This document shows positions 36,101 through 50,810 of a stretch of DNA of 64,000 nucleotides, one piece after another. Below the pieces are notes generated by a model. That model made no database searches, was not told where the DNA came from, and saw nothing but the letters and a program-made list of their open reading frames with translations. Source of the stretch: Phalacrocorax aristotelis (lineage: Eukaryota; Chordata; Aves; Suliformes; Phalacrocoracidae). A program made the position numbers and the translations under genes. The stretch covers positions 17,236,582 to 17,300,581 of the forward strand of contig NC_134311.1 in assembly GCF_949628215.1 (NCBI RefSeq). Direction: 5' to 3'. Positions within the stretch are counted from its first letter, which is position 1, and each line of letters starts with the position of its first letter.

Positions 36101-39100
36101 TGCTGAAGAAATGGTAGTGTTGGCCCTTGTGTCCACCTGGAGAAGAGGGACCTGACAACAGCTCATGTTACCTTCAGATTTTCTCTTCCTGAACAGAATG
36201 GCCATGCTGGTTTGGCTCTGGTGAAAGTTTATTCCTGGGCCCTGGGGTCCCTTGGAATGCTGCCCCTTGGATGCAGATCTGGAGAAGGACACAGAGCAGC
36301 CTGTCCTTTTATTCATATTACACAAACAAGGTTCAGGGCTTTTGTGAGCTGAAATACTGCTAGCTTTTTTTTTCTTCTTCTTCTTTTATTATATATTTCT
36401 AAGACTGTTCTGGCAAAGAATTGCTTATAACTTTGTTTCAAAATGAAAGCCAAGAGCCCCCTTCACATATCTGGGAACTTCTTTCTTCCTCTTTTCTTAA
36501 CCTTGCTCCAAAAGCATTACTTTAAATATTTTTATCTTTTTTTTTTCTTTTTGACTTTTCTGTTGGGTCTGCCAACAATGAACTAGTTAGAACTAGTTGT
36601 GAGATTGCACTCTACAGGCACTTGCCCAGACGGAGCTGAACTGATACCACCAAAAGCAAGGGCATGCTCATCAGATGCTAGTGCCCATTGGTCAAAAAGT
36701 TTATATCTACCCTCTACAATGAGGTGTTGGGCTGAGTTATTTCTGAATGACCTATTGCATCTGCATGGCACAATATATCTGAGTTTTCAGTATTGTTAGC
36801 CTGGATGCAGCGTGCCCAAGTGTGACACATTATGCTGTTTTGCACAATGTTGGCAAGGTTTGAGATTCTGGTCCCAAAGCCACCCAAGTCAGTGATCCAA
36901 GCTCTGAGCAGAGAGCTCAGTGATTAGGCTGAATACAAGATGTTAGTGTCCAAAGAAGAAAAAAAGAAATGTCCCAATTTGCCTGATGTGCTGAGCCGTT
37001 TATTATGATGGTCCCTAATTAGATGCCACAGATCTTTCAGGTGCATGGTATGTGCAAACCTCAAATAAGAAAATCTGAAACTGGATGACTTTTTTTTAAA
37101 CTTGATTTTAAGTGTTAAGCTCACAGCAGAATCAGAAAAATTCATTATCAAACCAATGACAAAACTTATGCTTAATCTTCTGGAAGTTTACATTAAGTTT
37201 TGATGTGTAACATTTGCAGCACTTAAACAGTACAGTGCATAGCAAAAGAAGGAGGTGAATGTGATTTGAAACTGAAGGTATATGCAGAAAAATCCCATTC
37301 TCTTAAAATTTATTTTGTTTTATTCTGGTTTATTATATTTTCTCTTTATTTATAAATACCAAATAAAGGTTACAGTGTAGTTTATACCCCTGTAAACTGG
37401 TATATGAATTACAGACAATTGTCACACTTCCATTACATTTTCCAGATTTTTTCAAGTTTGTCAGACCAAATGCTCTTTGGACAATATTTCTGACAGTTTA
37501 ATTAATTACAATGGAAATATAACAAAATGCTCATGCCTTTAACTGTATTCTTTGGCAAGCATTACACTTTATGAAGAACTTCATAACTCTAAAAAGGAAA
37601 AAATCCAATATATTAAGATTTTTCATTTTTATTAATGTCTTTGTTATGTGCTTTCTTATGTGGGAAACAGACTTTCAGGCAAGAAGAATGAAAACAAGAA
37701 TGAACCAAAGAAACATCTCATTCAGGGTATTTAACGGGCTCTCATGAGCCTTATGAACAGATTAGCTCCCATTCGGTGAGTATGCTTAGAAATAGGGAGG
37801 TATGGTACAGGGTTTAGTCACTGGTTATAGATACATAATCCTCAGTCTTAGGGTCAGCTGTTAAAAAAGCAAAGAAAACATCCAAGTTGCCTGCTTGTAA
37901 CTGTGGTTGCTTCCACCAGAGGCTACTAAGCTTTTGTCCATGGCTCCCCGGTGGTCTGCAGGACCTTGCAAAATGTTCTGCAGATTACATGGAGGACTGA
38001 GTTCAAAGGAGTCTCACTAGGTGGTATAATCATGAGCTGTATTTCAGCACCATCATGACAGATGCTTTCCCTGACACAAGACAGGACTTGCACCATGCCT
38101 GGCATTGGCATTCCACTAGGATTTCCACATATGCAGTTAAGGATGTCTGTGTGCTCATCAGACACTTGTTTGCAATGATCATATTTGTGTATGCAGGCAC
38201 TCAGTTTGCCCATAAAATCTTGTCATAGCTGAATGCCAAGTGTCAATGTAGAGTATGGGCACAGCTCACTTCAACAGGGTAAAAACTGGCCTTCCTTGTA
38301 GCTGGTTGCACTGACGGGATAATAAGATTATGGCAAGTGTCACTAGATGACACTGTTACATAGTTTCACACAATCTTTTTTCTCACTGCCTGTGTTCAGT
38401 CTTTGAAGATATGATGTACTGTCTCCTGTGTTTCAGTTCCTGTTACTTTATACTGCTGCAAGCACCAGGATGATTTTCTGTCCGATTAAATCTTTCTGAC
38501 CAGACTTTGCTGGAGGGCAGAGATGGTCCTTCATTTTGGACAAGACTGAATATAATTTGCCTCCCAAAGACCCAGTTTTGACAGCAATGATTTCTTCTCT
38601 GTTAAGAAAGAGATCTGCAAAGACCTCTGCCTTTGGAGAACTCAGAAGATATTCCAGTCCGCCACGGGACAAGGCTGTGGTGGCACAGGGCCTGCTGGGT
38701 GATCCAGTGTGGTGCCTTTGGAGAGAGCAGGTCAGCAAGGGGAGCCACAGCTGCACCTGGAAGCCCACCTACCCTCCCAGTTCAACCTGGTTCTGCCATG
38801 GAGTGATGGACTGTTTGGAGCCACTGTGACCTTTCATGTGGAAATTATGCTTTCCCTTGGCCCTTCTCCCAGTGGAGGGATGAGAGCCTCTGGTCTTAAG
38901 TAAGGCCTTTTTTCTCCTCCATCTAAGGTTGAAATAGTTAGCCTCACCAGGGTCCATTATTTTATGCCGTCATTTGCAACATCAAGATTTTGCTGCAGTG
39001 CAAGCAGTGGTATGCAACTATTGCCAGGTTCTAGACATACTCATATTTTTGCCACTTGCATATTATCTCAAGGCTTCCAGAGCATGACTCGAGGCATCCC

Positions 39101-39234
39101 AGCCAGTCAAGTCCTGAAATTAAAGTTGAGTGGAAGTGGCATGCTTTTAGGTTGTTTTTTTTTTTTACTGTTAAGCATGTGTCTGAAAAGCTTTCCCCAC
39201 ACAGTAGTTTTGTGAGCAGTATGACAAAAAGTGA

Positions 39235-39478
39235 TTTTTTTTTTTTTTTTTTCTTTTTTTTGCTTTTGAGCTGCCCTGCTGGAATCATTTACTGGGAAGG
39301 AAAGGTCATTTTAGGGAAGCAGCTTTCAGCAACATTACAACCACAGTTCTCCTAAAAGCTGCTGTTGCTGCTGTTCACTGTACCAAAAAAAAAAAAAAAA
39401 AAAGTAACAAGAGAAAAAGAGAAAAACCAGGAAGTGTATTTTGGAAAGAAAGCTGAAAGGAACAAAAAAAAAAAAAAA
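39235..39478 (+). repeat. Cluster of long T and A tracts
   Basis: T18 plus T8 (39235-39261) is followed by A19 (39385-39403) and A15 (39464-39478). The T and A tracts could pair in the transcript. No retroelement body was recognised next to them. Confidence 0.75.
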
Positions 39479-41074
39479 GGAAACATGGGCAATATTCCTT
39501 ACACTGTTTCTCCTGATTGGTTGACAGCATGCTTTCATAGTCCAGTCATAATGGAGGCTAAAAATTTTTAAGACTAATATAATGCTATGCATTTAATTAT
39601 AAATATATTTATATTAAAAGGCTGTTGTTTTGCTAGTCAAAAATGCACTACAATAGTCACGCTCAAATGTTAAGGTGACAAAAATTGTTTATACAATTTT
39701 TTTTTCCTGAAGAGCATGAGAAACCAACCAATGGAAAAGCAGTACAAAAACAGCTCACTGTTTTGAGCACTAATCTCAGTGAACTCGATTTCACTCAGTG
39801 AAACCCAGGGTGTGGCAATTTATAGCAGATTGTATTTACACTCTCAGTCACTAACATTCGATATCAATAAGTTAAGTACCTGGTCTAAGTCAGTTAACCT
39901 TGCTTATAATGTATTGCCCTCTGATGGTGCCTGCTTCTCTCCTTTGTCTTCACAAGGACATTGGTTAATAGGGTTAGGTTATATACTTAACCTTAGTTGG
40001 TTAATATTATGTGAAATGAATCTTAACTTCAAGTCAGTAACAAACTTCATTTTATACTGGATGCGAACAAAGGAAATAATCAATAGTGCCCCAATTTTTA
40101 TTATCAGTTTCCTCTATTGTAAATTCACTAAAGGCATGTTACCTTGCAGCCAAAGATGTGTTTACACCTCTGGGCAGATACAAGCCAACTAGTTTTAATC
40201 GAAGTAATTATTTCAGCCTTATAAAAAATGTAACTCCAACAATACTGAGCTTACCATGGGATGCAAAACTCACAGTAAAGCATGGTAAATAGCGTTAAGT
40301 ACATTGCCCTGCTGTCGTGACCCAGATAGCTAATTTACACCTAGAGAACAGATTTGTCTCCATCAGTCCCAGGCGCTTTGATTGCAGTGTAGACACGCTC
40401 TAAATCGGTAAGATTTTAAATCTGCAGTTATACTTAATAGATAGGAAAGCACAACTGGACTGGTATCTTTTCCTATGCAATGCATGTGATACGTATACTA
40501 AAGCAAAACCTGCTTAATTTAAGCATTCTATGCTTTGCAAATGCAAAGCCACCAATATTTTTCTTGGATAACATTTGTTCCTGATTTTAGCCATCAGAAG
40601 GTCAGAAGTTCAAAATGACATGATGGAGTTTATCTATTTGTTTGGAAAAATGATCTGGTTATTGCCATAGCAAGCTATATTAAATTGTTTCGGTTGTATG
40701 ATATAGGATTTTTATATTAATGCCATATTTTAAGTGTATTTGTAAAAAAGTTGAGCTTTGACTATTATAGTTCAGATCTGTGCAGTTTTATAATTGAGGC
40801 ATTTACAAATTCATAGTTAAAATTGTTTTGGCAGGGACAAAACATAGATGCATTTTAAAAGAAAAAACTTTTGGATAATTACATCATGATGGATCTTTTA
40901 AATCCTGTTTATTTCTGCTCTCAAAGATATTAAATCAATACAAATCTCAAGACTGACTGTGTACAATATGTGAATGATGTATGTGGTGAGGTTTGGATTT
41001 TTTTCTCATTTATGTGCACATTATATGTAGACGTGCCATTAAAGTTGACAGCATTTAAGCTAAGTTGCAATGTT

Positions 41075-41160
41075 AATGGCATGGTTTACCTCAGGTGTAA
41101 AATGGGAATTACAATACATATCTTTTGTAATATTACAGATGAAAAGTGCTACAATAATTT
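41075..41160 (+). repeat. MIR/CORE-SINE-like fragment
   Basis: The segment GGTTTACCTCAGGTGTAAAA, then TGGGAATTACAATAC, then GATGAAAAGTGCTACAA follows the order of the MIR 3' half (GTTTCCTCATCTGTAAAATGGG, TAATAATACC, then TAAAGCGCTTA). It is an old, diverged copy. Confidence 0.5.
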
Positions 41161-44100
41161 CTTATAAGTGACGAAAGGTCTTCCTGCGCTTTCTCTCCCA
41201 TCACCACAATCATTTAAATATCTGCCCAGTACATGCTTGCTGCTGGTTCTTATGGTACGGAATTTTAGAGGACTTACACCATACTTAAGAGATTGAAGCA
41301 CAGACACAGTCTGTGCTGTGGAGCATGATGCCTTTTGACACTATTTGTGGTCCTTGCATGGAATTGTGTGTGTTAAGAGTTGCTCATGTCAGTATGATTT
41401 TGAGTCTGACCCAGGTCCTATTTACAACGTTAAGAACTTCATTAGAAGCAAGGGGCTTTTTTTAGTGTTCGTTGATTTTGAACACTGTTAGAGAAATCAC
41501 ATTTTAGATTGAGAAAATATGACACAAAAAATTACATTTAAGTGAGATGACTTTGAAATGTATCTACAATTGAACTATGTTATTGCTAATGATTTACCTG
41601 TAGTGACTGGAATTGATTATTTCATAGTCATAACAATAGTACTAGGACGACAGTAATCCCTCCTTCATTTTCACTAAATTTGATGTAATAGGTATATAAG
41701 TTCAGTTTCCTGAAATATGGAAAAAGTAGCAAAAAAGTTAATGACAACAGGAAATGTCATTTTCTTCTTTCAGGACTGCTAGACATTCTGTATAATACAG
41801 GATATCCTGTATATATAGTGAAGTCAAATATGAAAAGTATATAGGGTACACTCTTTTCTGTATTGTCATGGCAACTGATGCTTTTCCAAACATGCTGCAG
41901 CTTAAATTTCCAGCGATTCAGGAAAACAGCAACTGCATCTGGGCCTATTGCCTGTACAATTGGTCCAACACGTGACATTTGTTAAGCACGTACAAACTGT
42001 GCACCATGACTTTTTTGGCCAGCACTGTTCCAGATTTCACCTTCTTGCTACTTCACATTTCATGATGTGACTTCTGAAAGTAGTTACACGCTTTTTGGAT
42101 GCTGTCGAGAAGATTATCGAAGATGCAGATGGGTATTAATAGGGATCAGTAAAGGTCACTGACCCAATCTATATCTCACTGTCAAGCAAAAGTTACTGGG
42201 TTTTTGTGAGCATTTATTGTCACCACGATGCCTCTTTTCTACATGCACACCACAAGGCCATATATCCCAGGATGCCATTCCTCCTGCATCTGCAGTGAGA
42301 GACCCCACCTTACATTTTGCTTTTCTATGTGCTGAACTTCCAGTGATATCAGTGGCAGTGTGAAGTACATAAAAACTGAAAAATATTTAGATATCACTGT
42401 TAAACACTGGAATCAGTGTAGAAGTGGACATTATTACAACAGTGAAAGTTCTGGGGACAAAGGACACACATCCATACTAAAAACAGGCTTCATTAGTCCT
42501 GCTCACTGAGCAACTGGCCTTTAAATTATGGAATGCTCCTGAATGTACCTCATTATTAAGCCTCTGGTAAGTGTCTTTTCCTCTCAGTCAGTTTGTTTAT
42601 TCATCCTTGATTCCAAGGATTTGCTCAATTTTCTAGTAAGTATAATATATTTCCTATCCAGATGCCACATGGGATTACTAGACAATTTACTTATCTGGAC
42701 AAAATAAATGTCTTTCCTTTGAAGCCTGGAGTAACTCACATCCTTCTCTGCTCTCTACTGGAGAACGAAGTCTTTGACAAAAAGAAGCAAAATCTTCCAC
42801 AGTGACATACTATCATATTCTGTTGGTTGATCCTTGGTATTTTTTGACAGAATGAGTCAGCAGAGGCTAGAATCATAGTGCATTAACCTCTCCTGTCTCA
42901 CTCTTCCTATACTCCCAGTTTCTTGGAGAGTTTTTAGACAAATTTGAACAGGCTAAGATGACAGTCCTGGGATTGCAGCAGCTGTTTGGGCTGTCTCAGT
43001 ACAGTGTGTTATCTAAAGTTGGCCGTGATTCTGTAATAGCAGTGACTCCCTAATGCTACAGTACTTTTTCATCTTCTCCTCTCACCTTTTACTTTGATTT
43101 TTGGCTGAAAACATTAGCCTCTTTAGTTTACTGTTGTTAGGTGGAGTGAGTTCAAGATACTAAGCAACTAAGGGGTTTGAGTTTAGGAATGTTTTCAAAA
43201 TAACTATAAAATATGAAATTTATGTTATCCACAATATGTTGGAGGTCAGTTCGCCCTCAAAACATAATGTCTGACAATTGTGCTTTCTTAGTGTGGGTTA
43301 GAAAAAGAATATAGTAGACTTAGGAAAACATCATAATTTAAGAAGTGACACATTTCAACAAAGACATAAAACTGTAGGCATTACAGAAAAGAAGCAAACC
43401 TTAGGAAACCATTACTTCATTAGGACAAATATTTTATGTCTTTTAAAAGACTCCTTATTAAAAAGGGTGAGTTCTAGGACATTCATGTTTGCATGAAATC
43501 ATAAATCTGCCATTTGAGAACAAGAAGTGCTTCTTTCTATGGATAAATTGATTTTTATTACAGCTTCATCAAATTCTTCAAAAATAGTTAATCTGCGTGT
43601 ATGGCTAAGAGTCAGCACACAGTTATTTTTAATATTCTCTCATCTTACAAGTATAGCGGTCAAGCCAGTTCGGAAAGTCAGCACTGTACAGTAAGTATGC
43701 AGTCTGTGAGGCATGAAAAAGAAGCTGAACAAGGGCTCGTTTCCTTGCAACTAGCAGGAACATGTTCCTCTTGAGGAACCACTTACATAAAATATACAAA
43801 TGTAGTCTTTTATTTCCCACATTGCTTAGCTTCTCCCGCCTTTTCTGTAGTATGCCTTCCATTTCCCTTTGTCCTCAAATGTATGGGCTAATACATGCAT
43901 ATGACTTAAAGTTACCTACCTCCCCAATGGACTGGAAGCCAGGGAACAGTAGCTGGTCAAGAAAGGGATTAGATTTTAAGTTGTCTGCATGTAGATTCAG
44001 GGTTCTTTTTCTCCATGAATGGGAGGGAACTGGTAGAGGTCTGCACCCCACTGGGAAACCCAAGGCTTTTCTCTTCGGGGAGAGGGAAAGTGGGGCAGTT

Positions 44101-44264
44101 CCTGCTTAGCTTAGGAAAGCTGTGCATTCCCTATTAATCTTTTTGTATTTGAGCAGAAAATTTCTGTGATTATGCATAAAGCAGAAAGAGACAGGAAAGG
44201 AGTGGGAAAGGTTACACTTTCATCATGTTTTCTGCGTCTCCCAATTCATTTAGCCTTATCTGTG

Positions 44265-44345
44265 CCTGTTAGATTGCAAGCTCTTAGGTGCCATGACTGT
44301 TTTTATGTATGCCTTTAATAGCCTATCACTGGTGTGCAACAGATA
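44265..44345 (+). repeat. L2/L3-like LINE 3' end fragment
   Basis: TTAGATTGCAAGCTCTTAGG, then GCCATGACTGT, then CCTATCACTGGTG resembles the common LINE tail that reads about like TTAGATTGTAAGCTC...GGGCAGGGACTGT...GCCTAGCACA. It is short and diverged. Confidence 0.4.
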
Positions 44346-47300
44346 ACTAGTTACAAATTGTTGGGGTTTTCCAAGGAAATCTATTATTTTTTCAGGGAAT
44401 GCTGTGAAACTAAAACTGTTTGCATAAAATGTCAGTTTCAGGGAAACTTCTGCTGAATAAAACTTTGGGGAAAATGGTTCAAAATAATCTAAACATGTTG
44501 TTCTTATATTTTCTAAACAGAAAGTTAATTTCTCAGTTCAGAACTCCTTTCAGTTTTAAAGCTCAGTAAGCTTATAATGAAGCATTTTATTATAGTTTAT
44601 AAATTCCTGAAATAATCCAAATGACTTTTTTTTAAAAAAAATCTTGCTCCAAAACATTTTCTTCTTGTTACTGCTTTTCAAACTTTGTGAGGTTTTGGCT
44701 ATATTCTGTAAAATAATTTTGCATGCAGGTCTGCTAAATAGTGATTAATTTCCCCCTTTGTATTAAACTTTAAGGATAGTGTGAAAATAATCAAAATAAG
44801 AACTGGTTTATTTTGCTTCGGTTTTAGAACTTAGACTTGGGGAAAAATGAAACTAATTTTGGATGAATCATTTTCCTGTTAAAATTTTTGACATAGTTTA
44901 TAATCACTGGTTCTAGTTAATTCACCTGCATTGAGTTCCTTTGTAAAAAAGTCAACATTTAAGGTGAGTACACTTGTCAAACTACTCTCTTATTTCTGTA
45001 ATATACCTGCTGTGTCTTTGTTAGTCTATGTAAGTGTTCTAAATATTTTCACTTAAAACTATTTTGGACCCAAAAAATGCCTTTTCACCAAAAATTGTTT
45101 TGGCACAGAGAGCAGAGTTGAGAAAGGCTGGAAGGATAATGGAATAGAGAAAGATGAACACACACCTATGCAGTCAGTCCTTGGTTTTCACTCTAGTGAG
45201 GCATTCTTGGGTGGTTTTCTGCTGCCTTGATAGAATGAGCGATGGAAAAAAGGAGAATAATGAGACAATGGCTGTTGGGAGAGTAGAGGGAAGTAAAGAG
45301 AATTTTGAATAACACTGGTTGGATATAGAAGAGAAAGTTGGAATTAATGGTAAGAAAAATGTTTCTTAATCTAATTAGAAATAAAGACAGAGAAGAACCG
45401 TAATGGCATAAATTATGTTCTTGCAACAAGGTGTTATACAGCCATGGAGCAGCATAACACATAGATCCAAATGTAACCATTTATAGAGCATATATCTGTG
45501 TTGTATGTAATTTTAAGAGTGGCAGTGTTTGATTCATTCCAGGAACAAGGAAATATGCCTTCTCTTAAATTGCCAACACTGTTTCTGTCAGCATCTCCGT
45601 GTTGCTTGGACATCTCTAGTCCCAGTACTGTCTTTGTTAGATACCAGATAGTTTCTGAGAACTGACTGAAGCCCTGCAGAATGTAGCCTGGCTCCATGCT
45701 AGCCTCTTGGAGAGAGGCTAATTTATATTTATTTGTGACTCTCTATTGTTCTACAATTTTAAAAACTGAGTTCACGAGTTATATGTGATGCAAATGGAGA
45801 GCAGGCTACAGGTTTACTGCTTATTTCTAGATCAAACCTTTCTGGACTATTCTTTTTCTTGGTTTGACTATAGAGTGTAGATACCTAAAGGGGAAATGCT
45901 TGATTTTTATTATCATCCATGCAACTTTCCAAAGTAAGTGCTTCCATTGAGGGTCTCAGTCAGGTTTTAATTTTCACAGTGTGACGAGTACATGAGCAGT
46001 TACTCACTCAGATTTGCTGGTCATAGTCTGAGATTAATTACAAAACATAGGTTTGCAACAGTGAACGTGCCAAAACCTATCAAACATTGATCCTTTTCCA
46101 TGTCAGCAAATATGGAGATAAAAAGGATGAAGGAAAGCTTTAGATGAAGAGCGGTTGGAACCTATTGTGTTTCATCCACCTCAATAGATAGGCAAAACAT
46201 TGTAATGCTGAGTCCACCCTTTATTTAGAGTATACACAATTCGTGACAGTGGTTTTTATAACTCTAAAAATTACACTTAATAAATATGAGAAGATACAGG
46301 TTTTCTTGATTACTTAAACCTAAATGTTTATTCAAGCTTTCATGAGAAGTTTGTCTTAATTTAAACAGAGCTAGGGCTGCTGAACGGATGCCATTTTTTT
46401 GATGTGGACTCAATACACATGAAACAAGTTTTAATAACATCCACACTCATTTAACTGGTAGATGTATTCTACAGAGATTTTGCTTTAGCATGGTTTGCCT
46501 ACTGCAATCAGAATGAAACTGAAGTCGACTTTTCGTAGGTAGATTGTATTTAAAGGTTTCATCCTTCATTTCATGTAATAAAATGATTGCTGGCTTTAAT
46601 TAAAAAAATCAGAAGAAACATGTGTAAATATTGGTGCTGTAGTTCAGAGCAATGAAGTATTACTTGTATTTTCCCTTTTGGTGTTGATGTTATGTAGAAG
46701 TTGGAGACACTAACACATTGTGGATATTGCTGCTGAGAAGGAGAAGGGAAAAAGATAGGCTTGAAACACAGCCTGTGAGATGGCATAAAGCCAACGCACT
46801 GAAAAATGGCAAACGTCACATTTAACAGCTGGACGCAGAAATATTTCTCTTTAATTTGGAAGGAGAAAATTTTTTTCACAGCAGGGCACTCTCAAAAGAG
46901 CACAACATCAAAGAGGGTGGGTCTCCCCAGTCAAACATCATCTGGCTCCAGTGATGGAGCAAAATGAATGAACTGTCAGGACTTTTTTCCAGTGTGTATG
47001 TTTTTGCCAAGTGAAAAGTAAAAGGTTCAGTGGCTTGTACTGATCACAGACCAAATCCTGATAATGGAAAGCTGATTCCCTAAAGTCTTCCTCTGATCAG
47101 CTGACAGGCAATGTCTGAAGAAGACCCCAGATTGATTGATGGTCCACTTTGTATTGATGGCCCCTGCCACCCTTAGAGATAAGTGAGATATGCCAAATGC
47201 TTAAGAGCTCTGGAGGGCTCCTGTGATTGTGACTCAAGCAATGTTCTAATCTAACGTTATAATCCTCACAGAAACAAACTCTCTTCCAAAGAAACTTAAC

Positions 47301-48494
47301 ATGATACTTACCAATACCAGACCTGTACTCTGGCAAGCAAAAAATCCATTTCAAATTCGCCCCCATGTGTCCACTAGCAACACCAGCACTACTCCTTAAG
47401 GCACCCTTTTCATCCGCTTCTTGACGCTGACTTCAGCCCCGAAGCAGATGTAAACTAACCATCACCATGCTGGTTTTCTGAAAATGCTATAACCTAATGA
47501 ATTTGAAGGAATAATACAGCACAGGCATTTTTTTTTCAATATAAAAACATGGCGACACAGTTTGTACAGCCATTACTCATTTGTTTTATGAGGAATCTCA
47601 GGCACAGTTTATCAAATACTTTATTACTTGACCTTTTAATCATCATCTGGGGAACTTAACATTCCAGACATTCCAAAATATTAAAAACTAAAAATATCAG
47701 TGTGCCTTATTATTTAAAACACACAGAGGAATCAAGTATATTTTCTAAAATATGCCATTTTTACTGAAATTACTTCTTTATGGTGAGCCTTAATGAGACA
47801 TTTTAAAAAGGATTGAAAGAATTATCTGTGAAGTCTCTACCGTAGTAGTAAATGGGTGCTCTGCTGAGATAGATGTTCTATACATACACTGTAAAGAGAG
47901 TTCCCACCTACGAACTCAGAGTGAAGGTAAACAAATGATGCACAAAAAAAAGAGTATCAAAATTCCTGTTTTCTATGGCCACAGGATCAAGACATAGGGT
48001 TTAAGTATTTGCTATAAGTCATGTGAAAACCTTTTTTCAGAGCAGAAGCTGAACCCAAGCATCTGCAGAGCAATTCCAGTGTCTAAACAGAGTTGCTTAA
48101 TGCCATTTTAAATCCTGGAAAGTATCTAAGACATACAGACAGGGCTGACAGGTGAGGCACAGAATTTAGGCAGATCTGCCTGCCTTCTGGAGCAGCCACT
48201 GGAGGCTCAGTGGGATACCCAGGGCCATCAGAAACACTACTGGAAACTTAAGACACCTGAGTATAACACTTTGCATGCTAGTCTAGTACCAAGCCCTTAT
48301 CAGTGGGTCACAACCATTACACTAGGCAACAATGCTTTTGTGAGAACAAAGTAATGTTCTTGATATTGCTTGAAAGTGAGGTTACTTGCAGACAGGCTTT
48401 CATTTCAGAGGGTTATTTTTTTTTAATATGTAACTAATTTCTGAATTAGGGTGTTTTGGTTTTTTTTCCAGTCCCTTTTTTCTCATGGAATGCC

Positions 48495-48612
48495 CATGAA
48501 CCATGAGTCAGGAATTTCAAAGTGAAGATGGTGGAGGCCTTCACTATCTTGTGAGCTGATGAGCTGATCTCCAGAGAGTCAATCCAACCTCACTGATTCC
48601 ATGATTCCCTGA
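48495..48612 (+). repeat. CR1-like LINE 3' end
   Basis: The order GAGCTGATCTCCAGAGAG, TCCAACCTCACTGATTCC and ATGATTCC matches the CR1 3' end, which finishes with TTCCAACCTC and repeats of ATTCTATG. CR1 is the dominant LINE of birds and reptiles. The copy is 5'-truncated, as is usual, and lies in gene orientation. Confidence 0.6.
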
Positions 48613-50700
48613 AATCCCCCTGAAATGAATCCATAGCCTCTCATGGCACATGTAAAGGAAATAGAAGAATTCCCTGTTTCAATACAAGAAGTCTTGCTTA
48701 GAAAGTTAGAGCAAATTGTAGCTGCTTTTACCTGCCGAAAAAGCAGACAGGCACGTAGGTTTCCAAAGTATCCAAGTAAGCAGGAACTTGACTCCCATTG
48801 GCTACAGCAGCAGTTTTAAACCTAACTTGCTAAAGGATTTTTGCCAGTTTTACTGCAGGATTGACAGTGTCTCTAGGAGCTCTGTGCTGCAGAATATAAG
48901 TACCTTTCTAAACCAGTTCTTAAAATGCCTAGGGGTATATAGTGCTGGAGCTTTAAAAAAATTGTAAAGGTAAAAAAAAGAATGAGAAGCCCCAGGTGCT
49001 TCAAACTGAAAACAAAAAATCCCCCTTATCTAGAAGGCTTCCTTTACAGAATGATAGCTGTGCCATATTGCCTGTGTGCCATACTTTAATATATCTGAAA
49101 GTATCACTAAACATTGAGGCTGGGATTTTTAAGTCTAAAATCTGCTACCTTCCTGGAAGTGCTAATTCACACATAGACACGGTTTCATGCACAAAGCTAT
49201 GAAAACACAGTTTGAAACCATGCTTTGAAAATGTACTCAGCAGAAATTACAGGAGTGAGGGATCAAAACCTGTTCTCTCCTTGTGCCATCAGATTCCTCT
49301 TGGCCAGTAGTAAGGTTAGCCCTGAGTCGTATTTGAACAACAGACCATCTTTGCTCTCCCTGCAACTACCTTCCTTCTCACATATTAGAATCAGGGCAAT
49401 TTAGAATGATTTCCGTTTATGAGTGTCTTCGGGTCCTGAGTGATTTCTCTTAAGGTCACCGAGTTATCAGTAAGTCACCTTAGGAGCTATGTACGCACTC
49501 ACTTGTTTCAGATGCATTGCCTAGCTTGATGCTGAGTGATGAAATCTGCCAAAACTTGTTTTTGTAAATGCTGCTTTGGAGTACTGTCCTCTGTCACATT
49601 ATGTTTGTGGTTAGCTATTTTGCCGTTTTAATTCTTTGTCCATCTGGATGGGTGTATTGACTATATGGAAATAGGCTGAACGAACATCTCAGCTGAATGA
49701 CAGAGGAACCCTCTGGAATACTTGGTTGCTTGTAAAAAATGAGAAAATATGAAACAAACAGTTTTTAATATTATTTTGCAATGTCTAAAGGTTTTGAGAA
49801 GCTGCAAGAAATGGCCAAAGCTCTGTCATTACCTTGCAAAGGAACCAGTCATGTTTGCAGAGGCGCCAGGGGCAACAAAGATCATTATAACTCTCTTGAT
49901 TGAACTCAGAGGTTCATAGGAGCTTTATTATTGAGTGAATTCAGTGAGGCTTCCCAGATGAGTGAGGGTTTTCAGCAGCAGGCCCTTAAAACGTTCTTGT
50001 AAGTCCCTCCCTGATACATATATTGGGCTATGCATCTAGTAGCCAACTGTTGTGATAGTCTTCTGTTTGGGTTATTTCACCTTTGATCATTTGCCTCTCT
50101 GTTTTTAAACTGTCTTTTCCTCATTAGTCTGGTTTTTTTCCTGGTGTCTTTGGATTCGGAGCCTAGATTAGCAACCCTTTTTCTCTTTGTGCTCTGTGTC
50201 CCGCACAAATGAGGCTGCAGAGGACAACTTCAGTCTGTTGCCTCCCCATGGTCTTCTCCTACCAGGGCTGCACGGGAGTGCAGTGCAGTGAGCAGGGTGG
50301 AAATACCAATGCCAAGCAAAAATGTCTCCATTGCAGAATGGCACATGGCTGGAGTACCACTGCTTTTTCTGTCCTATCACTGGACCTGTCAGGAGAGTGC
50401 AAAAGCACACACTGAGGCCATGTTACATCAGTGGATACTACAAGAGCATCGGTCCTTTACAGCCCTGTTTGCGTGTGTGCAAGTATCCAGCTTCATGTGT
50501 GTTTTTTCTGCTCTGCATCTTCCCCTTTTTGCTCTGTTTTTGAGTAACACTGGTTCTGTGTTATGTGTAATTCTTCCCTATTCCAGGACCTCCATGGGCT
50601 AGTGTCAAAACAAACCTTTGAGACTTGACTTAAAAAAAAATAATTTAATGAAGTCCACATAATCAGCAGGGCACTGCTCTCATGACACTTTCTGGAACAA

Positions 50701-50810
50701 GGCCCCAGTCCTCCAGCCGCTTACACAGATGCTTGATTTCACACACGAGTAGTCCCATTGAGATCAATGGGACTACAACATGTGCATAAGTGTTTGCTGG
50801 ACTGGGGTCT
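50701..50810. repeat. Palindromic ancient sauropsid repeat
   Basis: The element is an imperfect foldback. CCCCAGTCC (50703-50711) pairs with GGACTGGGG (50799-50807), and AGTCCCATTGA (50751-50761) pairs with TCAATGGGACT (50764-50774) across a 2-base centre. Similar elements with the CCCATTGA...TCAATGGG centre are abundant in turtles and crocodilians and exist in birds. I do not name the family. Confidence 0.6.

Noticed and set aside
38536..38829. 97-codon frame in intron 3 as a possible nested gene or processed pseudogene
   Set aside because: No recognisable family, no poly-A tail or target duplication, and length within chance for 38 kb of intron.
39780..40420. Possible ancient DNA transposon or LTR fragment (phrases such as TGTAGACACGCTC)
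   Set aside because: Resemblance to repeats in other sauropsids is vague, and no terminal repeats or target-site duplication could be found.
48168..48181. 14-bp perfect palindrome AGGCAGATCTGCCT
   Set aside because: It is isolated and matches no factor site I can name; chance is sufficient.
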